From NCBI GenBank assembly GCA_963969345.1, contig OZ017767.1, positions 8,088,739 to 8,152,738 on the forward strand: DNA of 64,000 nucleotides, in the 5' to 3' direction. This document shows, piece after piece, positions 34,906-46,739 of the stretch; positions within the stretch are counted from its first letter, which is position 1, and each line of letters starts with the position of its first letter. Below the pieces are notes generated by a model. The model was not told the origin of the DNA. It made no database searches and saw only the letters and a program-made list of their open reading frames with translations. This DNA comes from Turbatrix aceti (lineage: Eukaryota; Nematoda; Chromadorea; Rhabditida; Panagrolaimidae). Position numbers and translations under genes: made by a program.

Positions 34906-37059
34906 TTTTTTATTTTCAAATTTCGTGCTGCCAAAAATCACATTTTTTGTCTCAATTAGTTCTTTTTGTTTTTTAACAAAACAAATTTGTTAAATTAAAA
35001 AAATCGACCAACCGCGACAAAGTTTCTCGGTTTTTTATTCGCCCGCCGAACTTTAATCCAACTTCGCCCGGAAATATTTATTTGTTCGAAGATCAGGTCA
35101 CCGGATTGGACTGGACATGTGTAAATCCCAGTTGTGTCATTGATCTTGTCGGCCTCTTAACAGACCAGACCGGCGTGCAAGCGATTATTACACCACTGAA
35201 CGAACGAACGAGGAAACAAGGACCAACGAAACGAAACTCAACGGAACAGTCAACGTCCAACAAAAATTTAACCCACGAGTTGCAATGTATTATATACATA
35301 CATACCAGCGGAGGCGAGGCAAAGGCAAGGGGACCAACACCAAACACGTAAACATAGGATAGGGTTTGTTACTTCCTTCAACTTCCTGCTGCCTTTGGCT
35401 TCGGCTCTCGGCTCTGGCTCTTGTTTTGCTTATTTTCTCTTCTTCCGGCTCATCGAACGTTCGTTCGCTCCTACATACGTTCTTTTGTTCGTTCCAGGCA
35501 GTTGTTTTGATTTCTTAAGCCGATGACTGTCGTGCTATTAGCCGTAATGAATACATACACACACAACCGGCGTTTATAATAAAAAAAATTTTTGTTTCGC
35601 GCACGGCTCACTTTAATTTTTTTACGCGTGTGATGAAGCCGGAGGATAAAATAAATAAATGCGTGTCAGACGTGAAAATTTTTTTAAATAAATGCTTGTT
35701 TTTTCTGCGGTTGTTTGTTTGCTTTTCTGCCGGCGGTTAATTACGTCTTGGTTCGTTCCATTGGGTTGAAAAATCTGCGGTTTTTGAAATGAAATGATCC
35801 AGCGGTTTTTTTTATATTATTTTGTCAACGGAAAACCTGAAAAAAAAGTTTTTTTTCGTATTTATTTTTTTTACAGTCTAGAAATTTATTTTCCTGTTTT
35901 GATTATTGTTTGAGTGTTATTTTCTCATCCTGGGGTTTAAAAAAATCTAAAAAAATCTGTGCAAAAAGAAAAAGAAACGGTTTTTGAGACTGCTTTCGTT
36001 GTCAGTTTTTTTTTGTTTCGTAAAAAAACTTGCAAGTTCTTGTTCGTGTTTATTTACCTTTCCAAAAGCCTGAAAACTGATTCTGATATTTTTGTATACA
36101 TACACATATTTTTTGTGTTCTGTTTGCCTCCTTGCTACTAATCCATCAGATCAAACACACACACACACGCGCAGGCTCATTCACCTGATTGTGAGATCGT
36201 AACACGCATGTATGCATGCACGAATGAATGAATGAATGAATGACATGCCTTCCAGAAATAGCCACCGTCCATCGTTTTTAGCGATGACCAACCACCTCAG
36301 CTTTTTCTGACCATTTTGAGGGGTCGTATACATTTCGGGCTCGTAAATACATATAATACATAGCATGTACATTCGGCTTGCATGTTTGACGTTTGTTTGT
36401 TTGTTTGTTTGCGTTCGTGTTAGATAGTTTCCCAGACCAGGTTGCTTGCTACACACCTCACACCTGGCACCTGTACTTGAGATGTCTCGTAAAGTGAGAG
36501 GTCGTAAAGTTTGGACTGGTCAAGCAAGCCCGAAATTTTTCCGCTACACGAAAAAAAAATGCAAAGTATATCAATTCACAAACAAAAACCAATGTACTAA
36601 CATAAGCTTTGTTTACCTGTATTCAGTCTGTGGCCGATAACGAAGCACCTGGAATGTCTATGACCCCTGACGGAGTTTTCCGATGTTCTGTTATCTTTCA
36701 TTTTTTTTCTTCGCGTAAGGTGATTATAATATTACCTGATGATGCTTTGTCAGAAAAAAAAATTTTTGCTCACCTGCTTACCTGGCTGAAATCGCGTTAT
36801 TTCACGTAAATGCAGTTTTTTGAGCCGTTAGATAAGAAAAATCAAATTGTACAGTTTTTCCACTTTTTTTCCTCGTTTGGCTTCCAGCCGAGCGATCTAT
36901 TGTTCCGGTCAGTCACAATTGGATAGATAAATAAATAATTCTTCGTCAGCCCGTATTTTTGTTCCAAGGCAGCTGGAAACAACGCCACGCTTGCGATATT
37001 GCGCGTTCATCCGGGAAATAATCGTATTATTGTTTTTTTTTCTTTTCTTTATCGTCCAC

Positions 37060-37199
37060 TCTTCAGACGTTGGCTGAACGCACCGGCAAAGATTTTGTTA
37101 TCCGGCTGAATGAACGGCTAAAACAGCACCTTAGCGACTGGCCAGGCCCGTTTCCGTCCAGCAACTGACTACTTATCCCCCCCCCAGACAGCAGCAACC
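37060..37199 (+). promoter_or_regulatory. 5' flank of the ABCD4 gene with a splice acceptor 12 nt before the ATG
   Basis: A C-run plus CAG at 37,185-37,187 precedes ACAGCAGCAACC-ATG. It could be a spliced-leader trans-splice site or the end of a 5' UTR intron. No matching donor was identified. Confidence 0.5.
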
Positions 37200-40100
37200 A
37201 TGGCCAAGTTCGGCATGGATCTGCAGTTGGTCAAGCGACTCATCACGCTGCACCGCATCATCTTCCCTTCCTGGAGGTGTGGAACGGTTCTACTCGCTTT
37301 TCTCGTCTTCGTCGTCAGTGCCGTTGACCAGGTTGCCACGTACTACGTCGGTGTCATGCCCAAGGGTTCGTTTTGGCATTTTGGAACTTTTTTGGGAACA
37401 TTGATAAGAATTTAAAGTTTTGGCTGATCTCGACGCGAAAAAAAGTTGAGCGCGGGTTTTTTTGATTTTTAAAGGTCCTACAGCGATTTTTTTTTCTATT
37501 TTGTTCAATTTGATTATTTTTTTTGCTTCTTATGAAGTTTTTGTATTTTCCAGAATTCCACGTCGTTCTGGGTAAACGACAAGAAGAAGCCTTTCCCAAG
37601 CTCATCACAATGGCATTCCTCGTAGTCATTGGAAAAGCTCTGGTTAGTTTTTTTTTTAAATTTTTTTGCGAACGAAAAATTGAAAAAAGTATTTATCTGG
37701 ACGGTGTTTTTTTAACTCACAAACCAAGCCGCAAGTGTGAGTAATCGTTGCGTTAGTCGTCGCTTTTTTGCAATTGAAAAAAAGACGCAGTCCGATGAGA
37801 TGAGTAACGTTCGCTTTCTTTTCGAAGAATTGTGTTGTTTTTTTTTGCTTGGAGATTACTCATTCAGCGTCGCCGCCGACCTATGAGGTGTAATTTGTCA
37901 ATTCGAACTGTGAATTGCAATCTGGGGACCAAAATACAGTTTGTGAAGAGAAAAAATGAGATAGAAACCAAGAATTTGGTTCTCGCAACAAAAAAAGAAG
38001 TATGTACAATAATCGTGGTAGGAGTTTTCGTGGTACTCTCATCACGAATATTTTCTATTGGAGGGAAAATGAAAATTTAAATTGAAAACACACTTTTTTG
38101 TAAAAAAACAAGAATTTGGTTCTCACAACGAAAATTAAGTTCAAAAAATATGGTAAGAGTTTTTGAAGTACTCCCACGACGAAAATTTTCAATTGGCGGG
38201 AAATTGGAATTTTAAATTGAACACATACTTTTTTGTAAAAAAACAAGAATTTGGTTCTCACAACGAAAATAAAGTTCAAATATCGTGGTAAGTTTTTTTG
38301 AGCTACTCCCACGACGAAAATTTTCAATTGGCGATAAATTTAAATTGAAAACGTACTTTTTTGTAAAAAAACACGAATTTGGTTCTCACAACGAAAATAA
38401 AGTTTAAAATTTTTTGTAATAGTTTTTGTGGTACTCTCACGACGAAAATTTTCAATTGGCGGGAAATTTAAAATTCAAATTTAAAACATGATTTTTGTAA
38501 CTTTTTCACCTTTTTCTTTCAGACATTATCCGGTATACGGTACGTGTGTTCGCTTCTCTACCTCAAGTCCCGCGAAATCTGTGACTTTGCTCTCCATCGA
38601 CTTTACTTCAAGCGTCACGGCTTCTACCGCCTCAATCTCGGCAACAACATCGATAATCCCGATCAGAGGATGACGCAGGACGTCGAGAAGGTCTGCCGCC
38701 TCCTAGCCGTCGAGCTCTACTCTCCCATCTTTATGTCGCCGTTCATCATCGCGTACTACACGTACAAGACGTACATGAGCTCTGGGATTCTTGGACCCGT
38801 CATCATCTACTGCTTCTTCGCGCTTGCGACTGTGGTCAACAAGATTCTGCTCTCGCCGACGGTTTCCATGGTCACGGAGCAGGAGAGGCGAGAAGGCGAC
38901 TTCCGGCTGAAACACGTCGAAGTCAAGTCCAACACCGAGCCCATCGCGTTTTATCAATCTGGGCTGACGGAGAATATACTGACGAATCAGAAACTCGGAT
39001 CGTTGATCAAGACGCAGAAAAAACTCGTTAATTGGCGGTTTTTGCTGAATTGTAGGTTTTTTTGCAATTTTTTTTTTGGAAAGATAAATTTAAAACACAG
39101 AAAATTAAAACAAAAATTGTTTTAAATTTTTTGTTTTCAATTAAATTTATAAAAAAAAAAAAAAGAAACAAAAATTGTTTTAAATTTTTTGTTTTCATTT
39201 AAATTAAAAAAAAAATTAAAAAGAAGAAAAAAAAGTATATTCAAATTTTTTTTACAAAAACGTTTTTCGAAAACTTTTTTTTTGATCGAAAAATCACATT
39301 TTTTTACAACTTTAGTAATTTATTTTGTTCACATTTTCAATTATTAATTTTTTTATAATAAACAAAAAAAACTAAACTTCGATCAAAAATTTTTAACAAA
39401 TTATTTTTTCGTTTAAAAAAATTAAGACAAAAAAATAGTTTTTTTTGAAATTTTTTTTGAAGAACTAAAATGTGATTTAAAAATTTTATTTTTAAAATAC
39501 AAAAAAAATTTCAGTTCAAATATGATTTTTTTATTTTTGAAATAATTTTCAAAAAAAATATTTGAGAATCTGATTTTTCAAAAAAAAAGTTTTTTTCAGT
39601 CGCGACCAACCTCTTTGACTACTTTGGCGGCAACCTCGGTTACGTCATCCTCGCCATCGCAATCTTCGTCCAGAAGAGCTACTCCGACCTCGAAGGCTCC
39701 GATCTCAACGGCGCAATCAGCGAGAACGCCTTCTACTACCTCTACCTCATCTACAGCTTCACCCGTCTCATCTGTCTCAGCGAAGTCGTCGGCGACATGG
39801 CCGGCGTCTGCCACCGTGTCGTCGAGCTCTACGAAGAACTCACTCGCCTTCACCAGGATCGCCTCGAAATGGATCGTCCTCCATCGACGGTGCCGTCGTC
39901 GGTTGTCGTACTCGCCTCCGGGGATGACGAAAAGAAGGGCAATAGTCTTGGTTGCATTTCACGGAGTGATACGGATACCGAATGCGGACGTCTGCAGAAG
40001 ATCGAAGAACTCCACGGACGCCAGGCGTACGGTATCGAGCCGACTGAATCCGATGAAGAAGAAGCCGCGTGTCTGCTGGGAACAGAGAGGACGAGGAGAT

Positions 40101-41434
40101 CGCTTCGAACGACCAGTCACGATAGGCTGGAGCGAAACGGAACGGATGACGATGCCGATGAATTCGCGGATGACGGAATCGCTTTTACGATCGATTCGGC
40201 TACGATAGCGTATCCGGATGAGAGGAACAGCACGCTTATTACGAGTAAGTTGGTGTAAATGACAGTTTTTGGTTTCGACACGAAAAACCGATTTTTGGGT
40301 TTTTCAGTGTTCTCGAAGCGAAAAAAATTTTAGTTTTTTTTTTAATTTTAGTACTCCTACAACGAATTATCGATTTCGGCGGGGTTTTTTTATTTCAAAT
40401 GTAGAAACTACACATTTTTGGTCTCGCCGCGAAAAAAACGAAATGTTTAGATTTTTGGTATTTTTGACGCGAAAAAAACCTAGCTCGCATTTTACGTTTT
40501 TTTCAAATTTTAAGTACTCCTACAACGATTTTTTTTGTTTTTGACTGAACTTTTTTTTATCAGTTGTTGCATTTTCAGATTTGTCGTTCCAAATTATCCA
40601 AGACAAGAACATCCTCATCACGGGTAACAGCAGCGCCGGTAAGACGTCAATCTTACGATCACTAGCCGGCCTGTGGACTTGTGTCACGGGTAGAATTGAA
40701 CGACACTGGAAGCTACGACCATCTGCGTTGTTGTTCCTCCCTCAGAGGCCCTATTTTCCGGGAGGTGGCCTGACTTTACGGCAACAGATCGTCTATCCAC
40801 TCAAAGCCATACCTGTCGAGAAGGATGTCGAACGAATCACGCGGATTCTGCAGTGGATCGACATGGAATACCTCCTTCAGAGATGTGATGGTCTTGACAC
40901 GCCTGTTGATTTTGATTGGTGAGTTCGTTTTGTCTTATCACGAAAATCGGGTTTTGGTCTTACCGCGAAAATTAATTTTGGGTCTTACCACGAAAACTGG
41001 TTTTGGGTCTCACCACGAAAGTAGATTCTGGGTATAACCACGAAAAGCGGTTTGGGGTCTTATCACGACAATTGGTTTTGCCTTTCACCGTGAAAATGAG
41101 TTTTTGGTCTTAACGCGAAAATTTTTTATGTGTTGTTTTTAGGCACGAAACGATGTCCCCAGGCGAATTGCAAAGACTATCGATCGGTCGCGTTCTGTAC
41201 CACAGGCCACGAATTGCCTTCCTCGACGAATCAACGAGTGCCATTGGCGTGGACATGGAACAGCACATCTACCGACTGCTCATCGAAGAGCGCATCGGAT
41301 TTGTCTCAGTCGGTCACCGGTCTAGCCTAAGCGCCTTCCACGACGTCGAACTCCACCTCGACGGCAACGGTGGCTGGAGGCTTCGTGAGATGGACGAAGT
41401 CAGCAGTCGACCATCGCCCCTCCCACCGCTCTAG
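37200..41434 (+). CDS. ABCD4: ABCD4-like ABC transporter (cobalamin export, lysosome/peroxisome half-transporter)
   Basis: Six exons chain in phase: 37200-37365, 37554-37642, 38523-39051, 39600-40244, 40579-40918 and 41143-41434, giving 686 residues. The N-terminal half has the ABCD membrane domain with several hydrophobic helices and the [11 protein letters not shown] sequence typical of subfamily D. The nucleotide-binding domain follows: Walker [10 protein letters not shown] (exon 5), Q-loop LPQRPYF, signature LSPGE-type [13 protein letters not shown], Walker B IAFLDES and switch histidine VGHR (exon 6). Architecture and motif spelling match ABCD4, which exports vitamin B12 from lysosomes in mammals. 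In nematodes the counterparts are called pmp genes. The protein is longer than human ABCD4 (606 residues), mainly from an acidic, probably disordered insert (exon 4, after the last helix) between membrane and ATPase domains. AATAAA signals follow at 42,036 and 42,041. Confidence 0.9.
37965..38470. repeat. Tandem repeat in ABCD4 intron 2, four units of about 130-140 bp
   Basis: AGAATTTGGTTCTCACAACGAAAAT occurs at 37,971, 38,111, 38,247 and about 38,374. A GTACTC(T/C)CACGACGAAAATTTTCAATTGGCG block follows in the same order within units. Spacings by count are 140, 136 and 127. Confidence 0.85.
40919..41142. repeat. Short tandem repeat in ABCD4 intron 5 (~29-bp unit)
   Basis: GGGTCTTACCACGAAAAYYGGTTTT-like units repeat about seven times between the exon 5 donor and the exon 6 acceptor. 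They fill the intron almost completely. Confidence 0.85.
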
Positions 41435-42219
41435 GCTGCCATCATGCCTGCCAGCTCCTTCGCCCCCCTTCCCCCATCGATCTCCCCATCCTCACGCCAA
41501 GCCTTTGCTTGCTGCTGCTCGTTGTAGCGGGTGAACCACGTCAAATCGCCATGCGCATCGTCACATACAGAAGAAAACGCATCTATCCTCGACGCCGGGT
41601 CCTATTTTTTTCATGTTTGTATTTTTTTTCATCGGGACAGTATCATTCATTGGCATCTGCAGAGTATACCCTCATTATGTGTCCTTGCTTTTGTCGTTTG
41701 CATCTTCGGTCATAAACTTACAGTGAAATGGAAAAAGAAGAATATGCGGATGACAAAAAATGGATTTTTGAGTTTTTCGGATTCTTGAAGCGAAAAAAAA
41801 GCGTTTTTTTGGTTTTTAGTACAACGAATTTTTGGTCTTGACGGGAAAGAACTGAATTTTGCAATTTTTTATGTATGCGGCGCGAAAAAAAAATCGAACT
41901 CACATTTTACGTTTTTACATTTGTGCCCAATTCGGACGTCATCAAATATGTACATCAAAGAACTAACATTTGAGACAATATCGATATCGTGTCCCTTTTT
42001 GGGGCTATCAATTGCGTATCATGTGTTTTACAACGAATAAAATAAAGTAAATACATATTTTTATAAAACGTTTTATAATGAATACAACTTGTACACGCAA
42101 ACGGAAGAAAATTCGATAGCCTGAGTCAACATTTTCACCTGTTTTTGAAACCAGGTCGAGATTATTATGATGTGATCCGTATCATGGAAACGCCATTAAA
42201 AACTTCATGAGATTGGTCA
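41435..42219. other. 3' UTR of ABCD4 and intergenic space
   Basis: Two overlapping AATAAA signals at 42,036-42,046 suggest a 3' UTR of about 600 nt. It includes a further short block of the GGTCTTGACGGGAAA-type motif (41,750-41,900). The next gene converges from the right. Confidence 0.55.
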
Positions 42220-42809
42220 TCACTGAGTCTGACCATTTTCTGTTTCACAGACGTTATCCAACGTTTCCAAGAATCCTCTCATCGTCATCCGAAGAAGTTG
42301 AAGCTGATTTGGTAACTGAAAAAAAAAACCGGTGTGATTAAATCATCGCAAATAAGAGCACTTACCTTGCTGTCCTGTTGAAACGCACCAAGCATAGCCG
42401 TGAACGCATCAGATTCGACGGCGTGGAAAGGGATGCCAAACTCGACGAAAAAACGCGCGACCGCTTCGTCAAATCTCAAGTTAGAATTGGCGGGTGTTGT
42501 CGCATTCACGTTTTCTTCCAGTTTCGGTTGTTTTGGAGGCAAACATGGTTGAAAATCCTGTTCAGGTTGGTTGGAAAGCAAACAGGGTTCAAAATCGAGT
42601 CTCGGCTGCTTTGGAAACGAAGAACACGGAGAAAATGATTGAATCTCATTGGATCTTTTCGCTGTGATTCCGTGTTTCGTAGAAAGATGTCGCCAGAGGT
42701 TGCCCGTAGATTTGCTTGCGTCGGCTTGGCGAACAGTCGTGAAGCACGTTTTACACCTGTATTCTCCTGGGATTGGGTTCTCGTAGAAGGAAAACACGGC
42801 AGAACGCAT
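42220..42809 (-). CDS. BED zinc-finger protein derived from a hAT transposase N-terminus
   Basis: Two exons (42366-42809 and 42220-42315) chain in phase to 179 residues. A BED finger is visible: C19, C22, H41 and H46 in the order CxxC...HxxxxH, with the usual NLWRHLSTKHG ending. After a low-complexity segment with tandem QPRLDFEPCL/QPEQDFQPCL/QPKLEE repeats comes RFFVEFGIPFHAVESDAF...DSKLP. That is the conserved start of hAT transposase bodies (residues about 125-150). The frame then runs into an unrelated 30-residue tail and stops, so the DDE catalytic core and dimerisation region are absent. It is either a domesticated DNA-binding remnant or a decaying copy. Both exons are intact, so I list it as a gene. 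Confidence 0.7.
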
Positions 42810-43618
42810 TGTGCAGTGGCGAAAAATAAAAAAAAAAACAGCAAGAGCGCAGCGTATGCAGGCAGGCAGCGACGATTGAACTATTCGTGGTGAAAATAAC
42901 AGGCAGGCGTCCGTCCAGTTCAGTCTCTCTCCGATTTGATCTGATCTAGATCTTTCTGTGAGCTGACATGAGCTGTGTGTGCGTCCGACGCACTGCGACG
43001 CGTCGCCGCGCTTGATCTGACCTAGATCTCGCAAAGTCGGCTGATCTGATCTGACACTTGAGCTGCGACTGATCCGAACTAAATAAATCTCTGTGAATAT
43101 ATTCAAGGCTGTAATTTTTGTTGATCGTAAGGGTCGATAAATTCGAGTTCTGCAGATTCTTTCTGCAGATCGTTTAAATTTTATGAACATTTGCAAAACG
43201 CAAAAGCAAAGCTTAAAAATGAAAACACGTGGAATCCACATGGAGACTTATTTACGGCGTGCGCGTTATCCTCCGTTTGCGTCACAGCAGCTGCCATGAG
43301 TGCGCGCAAAGATGCCAATGCCAAGGCCAAAGACTTGCTTCGGCGGTAAATAAACGGACTCTGTCCTTTCTGCACTAAAATGTAAGCGTCATCCAATGCG
43401 GTATTCGTTTTGCATAATAACGACAGCGTTGATGGTAAATAGTTGATTAAATATGTGTAGAATTTCGATATCTTGTCCATTCGGTTGTTATCACATCCGT
43501 GTCATGTGTGCGCTTGCCTGACTTCTAACTAAGCACAGCACTCAACTTCAGTATTGATTTCAATCATCGTGCAGCGCGTTTGCTTTTCCTTAAACTCCCA
43601 TTTTTGTAGCTTGCATTC
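42810..43618. other. Divergent intergenic region between the BED gene and the GTPase gene
   Basis: Holds repeated GATCTGATCTGA/TAGATCT-like stretches (42,935-43,075) and no coding sequence I trust. A splice-acceptor-like TTTTTGTAG ends at 43,609, nine bases before the GTPase ATG, a spacing that fits trans-splicing. Confidence 0.5.
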
Positions 43619-45413
43619 ATGCCGAAATACAACATAGTTTGTCTCGGTTCAACAGGCGGTGGTAAGTCGACAACCATCAATGCAACAGCCAACTATGTGA
43701 AGTATCGAAACTATGATGAAGCACTCCGCGGAGGACCCGTTGCTTTGATTCCCATCAGTTTCAAGATATCCGCCCGAGGAGGCAGGCTTGGAGCCCTAAA
43801 AGACGTCAAAGTCGATGGAGGCGACGCATCTAACGAACTCCACGTAAAGGGACAGTCAACGACGCAGAAGCCCATTGTTCATTCTATCACGTATCAAGGT
43901 GACGTTTACAACTTTATCGACACACCTGGGCTCTGTGACACACGCGGAGGCGAAGTTGACAAGGAGAACGTCAAGGCTATTCTTTATAAGCTATCTGAAT
44001 TTAAAGAAATACACGCTATTTTGATTATGATCGACAGCACCTGCAAAAAATTTGATTACAATTTTAAATTCTGCATCAGCGAGTTTTTGGTACACTTTAG
44101 CAGAGATGCGTTGAGTAACTTTTTCTTCCTGTTTACACATAAAGCCGATGAATCTGCCGAAGCCTTTGCGTCGTTGCAAGAATTATTGGAAGAATTGAGG
44201 AATGAAAACGCAATGCCGCCATTGGAATTGAGTGACGAAGTGAGAATTGTGCCATCTTATAAAACTTGAGAAGCACTAATGATTTTTATAATATTTCAGA
44301 ACTGCCTACAGGTTGATAATATTGGATTTCGGTGGCAGTGTATATACAGTAAGGCCCGAGATTGCTATCGGGAGACAGAAGTTGCAAGAGCAGAATGGAA
44401 CGAGGGTCGAGAAACTATGTTTGCGTTCTTTGATCGAATCAAAGCCAAAGCACCCCATCATACGGAAAATACTTTTGTCTGCGAAGATGCAAGAGACATC
44501 ATATTCCTTCTCTTAGAACCCCTTGCGACAGTAACCGTTCTCATTGCGACCAGTGAAAGTGATTGCGAAAACGTAGACACTCTGATTGAAAGATTCGCTG
44601 AAAACGTGGATATCGATGTCGACATCGATTGGGTTCCATTGGAGAAGCCACAGACTGTCTGTACATCCGAACGCTGCATCGAAGTCATCAAAGATCCCCA
44701 GACTGGCAAGATGCACACTATTCACAAAGTTTGCGATGCCAACTGTCATCTGTCGAGAGTGAGAATCAAGACATTCCCGGAAGTGAGACTTAAAGACTGC
44801 AAGGCGATGGACACCGACTTTAAATGCAAGAAGTGTGGATGCATGTGGAACGTTCACATGCACTGCGACTACCTCCATGTCAAAGTCGAACACAAGGGCA
44901 AGATTTCTGAGATTCTTGCACAACTTCGAACAGCGAACAAACAAATTGCTCTAAACTCTCTGAAGAAATATATTGAAGATCTGAAGAAAGAACAGCAAAA
45001 AATTACGAATGCCATGAACGTATTCAATAGTTACCTTGTTCAAAACTCGGTTCTTCGTTTCAATCCGTATTTTGCACATCGAATCGAAGCCGAGATTCGG
45101 AATGAAAAAGTCAAACAAAAGCCGAACCAAGGACTGATCAATCAACTTACAGTCGTGCTCAATAGAACAAAGAAAAAGAATGAAATGGTGCAAACTTTGG
45201 AGTCTAGTCAGGTAAAATATTTCCAGAATATTATAGAATATTTCAACATATTACATGTTAAAATGTGTTTTTTAGACCAACTACACGAACGCAGATGTTG
45301 CGAGAGCTCAAAAAGAGCTGTTTGAGCTTCCGTTACTCGGCGAAAAGATAAAACATCTGTACGAAAAAGTGAAGAGCAAGAGTAACTTTGACGTCAAATG
45401 GAGAAATGCTTGA
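43619..45413 (+). CDS. AIG1/septin-like G-domain GTPase with cysteine cluster and coiled coil
   Basis: Exons 43619-44239, 44300-45211 and 45276-45413 chain in phase to 556 residues; introns are only 60 and 64 bp. The P-loop GSTGGGKST (about residues 10-18) is followed by NATANYVKYRNYDEAL, which is characteristic of the AIG1-related G-domain proteins of nematodes and fungi. Then come switch/G3 FIDTPGLCDTRGG (about 100-112) and a G4-like THKADE (about 172-177). Residues about 327-400 hold ten or more Cys/His in pairs (CTSERC, CDANCH, CKKCGC, HMHC), probably binding zinc. The C-terminus is a lysine-rich coiled coil. The cellular role of this group is unknown to me. The first intron donor is GTGAGA at 44240; ignoring it would give a stop at 44267. 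Confidence 0.8.
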
Positions 45414-46139
45414 TGCTGGATGATGACAATATCCTTTAAGATATTAAAATAACAAATTTTGGACGATTACGCATTATTTTATTGTATTTTATAAAGTTGT
45501 GTTTATTTGGTATTGTGGAGTCGTTGTTGAATTTTCTTTCGTGGTTGTTCCGATGTTGATCTGCAAGCGATCTTTAGTGGTGTAATAAAGGGGTGTACCT
45601 GAAGCAAGGTGTGCGATGTTGTCACCCCACGCAAAACCAATAGCATTCCCAGATGGCTTACGATATCAATTTGTATGACATTTTGCATGACTCAATCTTT
45701 GTTTGCCACCAGTGTTCCGCTCTGGCCAAAATCGACTCTCGACTCTCGACTCTGACTCAGAGTCGAGAGTCGAGAGTCGAAAGAGTCGACTCTTTCGACT
45801 CCGACTCCCAGAATCGACTCTTTGACTCCGAGTTAAAATAGGTTCACAAAAAATGCATCAATAAACGCCTAAAACTGCGTGCTTTCATCTTTAACGAGTT
45901 TTTATTTTACAAAATCAAACATTTGGCATCAAAAATGGCTATAAAAGTGTATTTTTTTCAAAAAATTTTCATCAAAGAGTCGACTCCAAAGAGTCAAAAG
46001 GTCATTTTGTAAAAATCGACTCTCGACTCTGACTCTGACTCTCGACTCTCAGAGTCAGAGTCAGAGTCAAAGAGTCGACTCTGAGTCGGAGTCAGCGGAA
46101 CACTGTTTGCCACTTCTCAAATGTTCGAACACAAAAAAC
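45414..46139. other. Convergent intergenic region with the hAT MITE
   Basis: 3' flanks of the GTPase gene and of the GFA-like gene. More than half of the space is the MITE at 45,710-46,105. Confidence 0.6.
45710..46105. mobile_element. hAT-type MITE with perfect 8-bp target-site duplication
   Basis: The left terminus CAGTGTTCCGCT (45710-45721) and right terminus AGCGGAACACTG (46094-46105) are exact inverted repeats. They are flanked by the direct repeat TTTGCCAC (45702-45709 and 46106-46113). An 8-bp duplication and CAGTG-type ends are hallmarks of hAT elements. The 396-bp interior is non-coding and dominated by GACTCT/AGAGTC hexamers in both orientations near each end, so the strand folds into long imperfect stems. 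Confidence 0.92.
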
Positions 46140-46739
46140 TCAAATCGACTCCGAAGAAACGTCCGTAGAAGGAAAAGCAACAGGTGCCTGGGTTTCCATC
46201 GTTTTCTCCCACTGTTGGCCATCAAATGACACATATTCGACGCTTTCCACAGTGTCAGAGTCGATGCAGTGCGGCATTATACCTAAACAAGTATACAAAC
46301 ATTTACAAACCGATAATTTTGTCCCCCTCCCAAACCTATGCTGTCAGGATTGGAGCGAGGAGTGTAAAAACTCTGAACACCACATGTCTTGCAAAACGTG
46401 TGCTTAGCGAGGCCCGTGTTGAACTTGTACACCGTGATGTTTTGTGATCCCTTCAACGCACAAACAAGGTAGTATAATGAATGCAAATACAACCAAAAAC
46501 TAACTGTCAACAAGGTAAAGTTGCTCCGGGATACGATAAAATGATAATTTTGCTTTTTTCGGCAGATTGAACAACTGCAAAGCGAAAAACATCTGCTGCA
46601 TAATACTGACAAACAAATGAACTAACTTGCAAGCGAATGCTGTGAGTCTTGCCGGACCGTAGCACTGCCAGGTGACGGCTCCGCAGTGGCAGCTTCCTTT
46701 GTGGAGTCGAATATCGGATGAGAATGAGGATACAGACAT
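46140..46739 (-). CDS. GFA / CENP-V-like zinc protein
   Basis: Four exons (46627-46739, 46505-46574, 46336-46450, 46140-46282) chain in phase to 146 residues, the usual size of the family. The zinc ligands of the glutathione-dependent formaldehyde-activating fold are in place: GSCHCGAVTW (about 16-25), NCSICRKK (about 38-45) and FCKTCGVQSFYTPRSNPD (about 80-97). The family continues with G(I)MPHCID and ends with an F(D)GQQWEK motif, both present here. Bacterial members bind S-hydroxymethylglutathione; animal members include centromere protein V. Which activity applies here cannot be told. The promoter region is shared with the dihydroxyacetone kinase gene starting 544 bp away. Confidence 0.88.

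Larger units (their letters stand above)
24772..37199. other. 12.4-kb region without a supportable gene
   Basis: I found no exon chain or domain here. It holds a (GGTGGC)n run (25,203-25,236), GTTC/TTCG runs (about 25,355-25,385, 32,310-32,335, 34,275-34,305), TCGC runs (27,977-27,996), TGAA runs (about 28,165 and 36,220-36,243), a short CA run (36,155-36,168), GTTT runs (36,385-36,412), two retroposed 3' ends, and diverged tandem repeats at 29,262-29,640 and 32,911-33,290. Several islands (25,050-25,500; 32,160-32,900; 34,020-34,700; 37,060-37,190) are less AT-rich and could be promoters or 5' non-coding exons of the genes on either side. Confidence 0.5.

Noticed and set aside
44240..44299. 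Premature stop or pseudogene in the GTPase at 44,267
   Set aside because: A canonical GTGAGA...CAG intron of 60 bp removes the stop and keeps phase 0.
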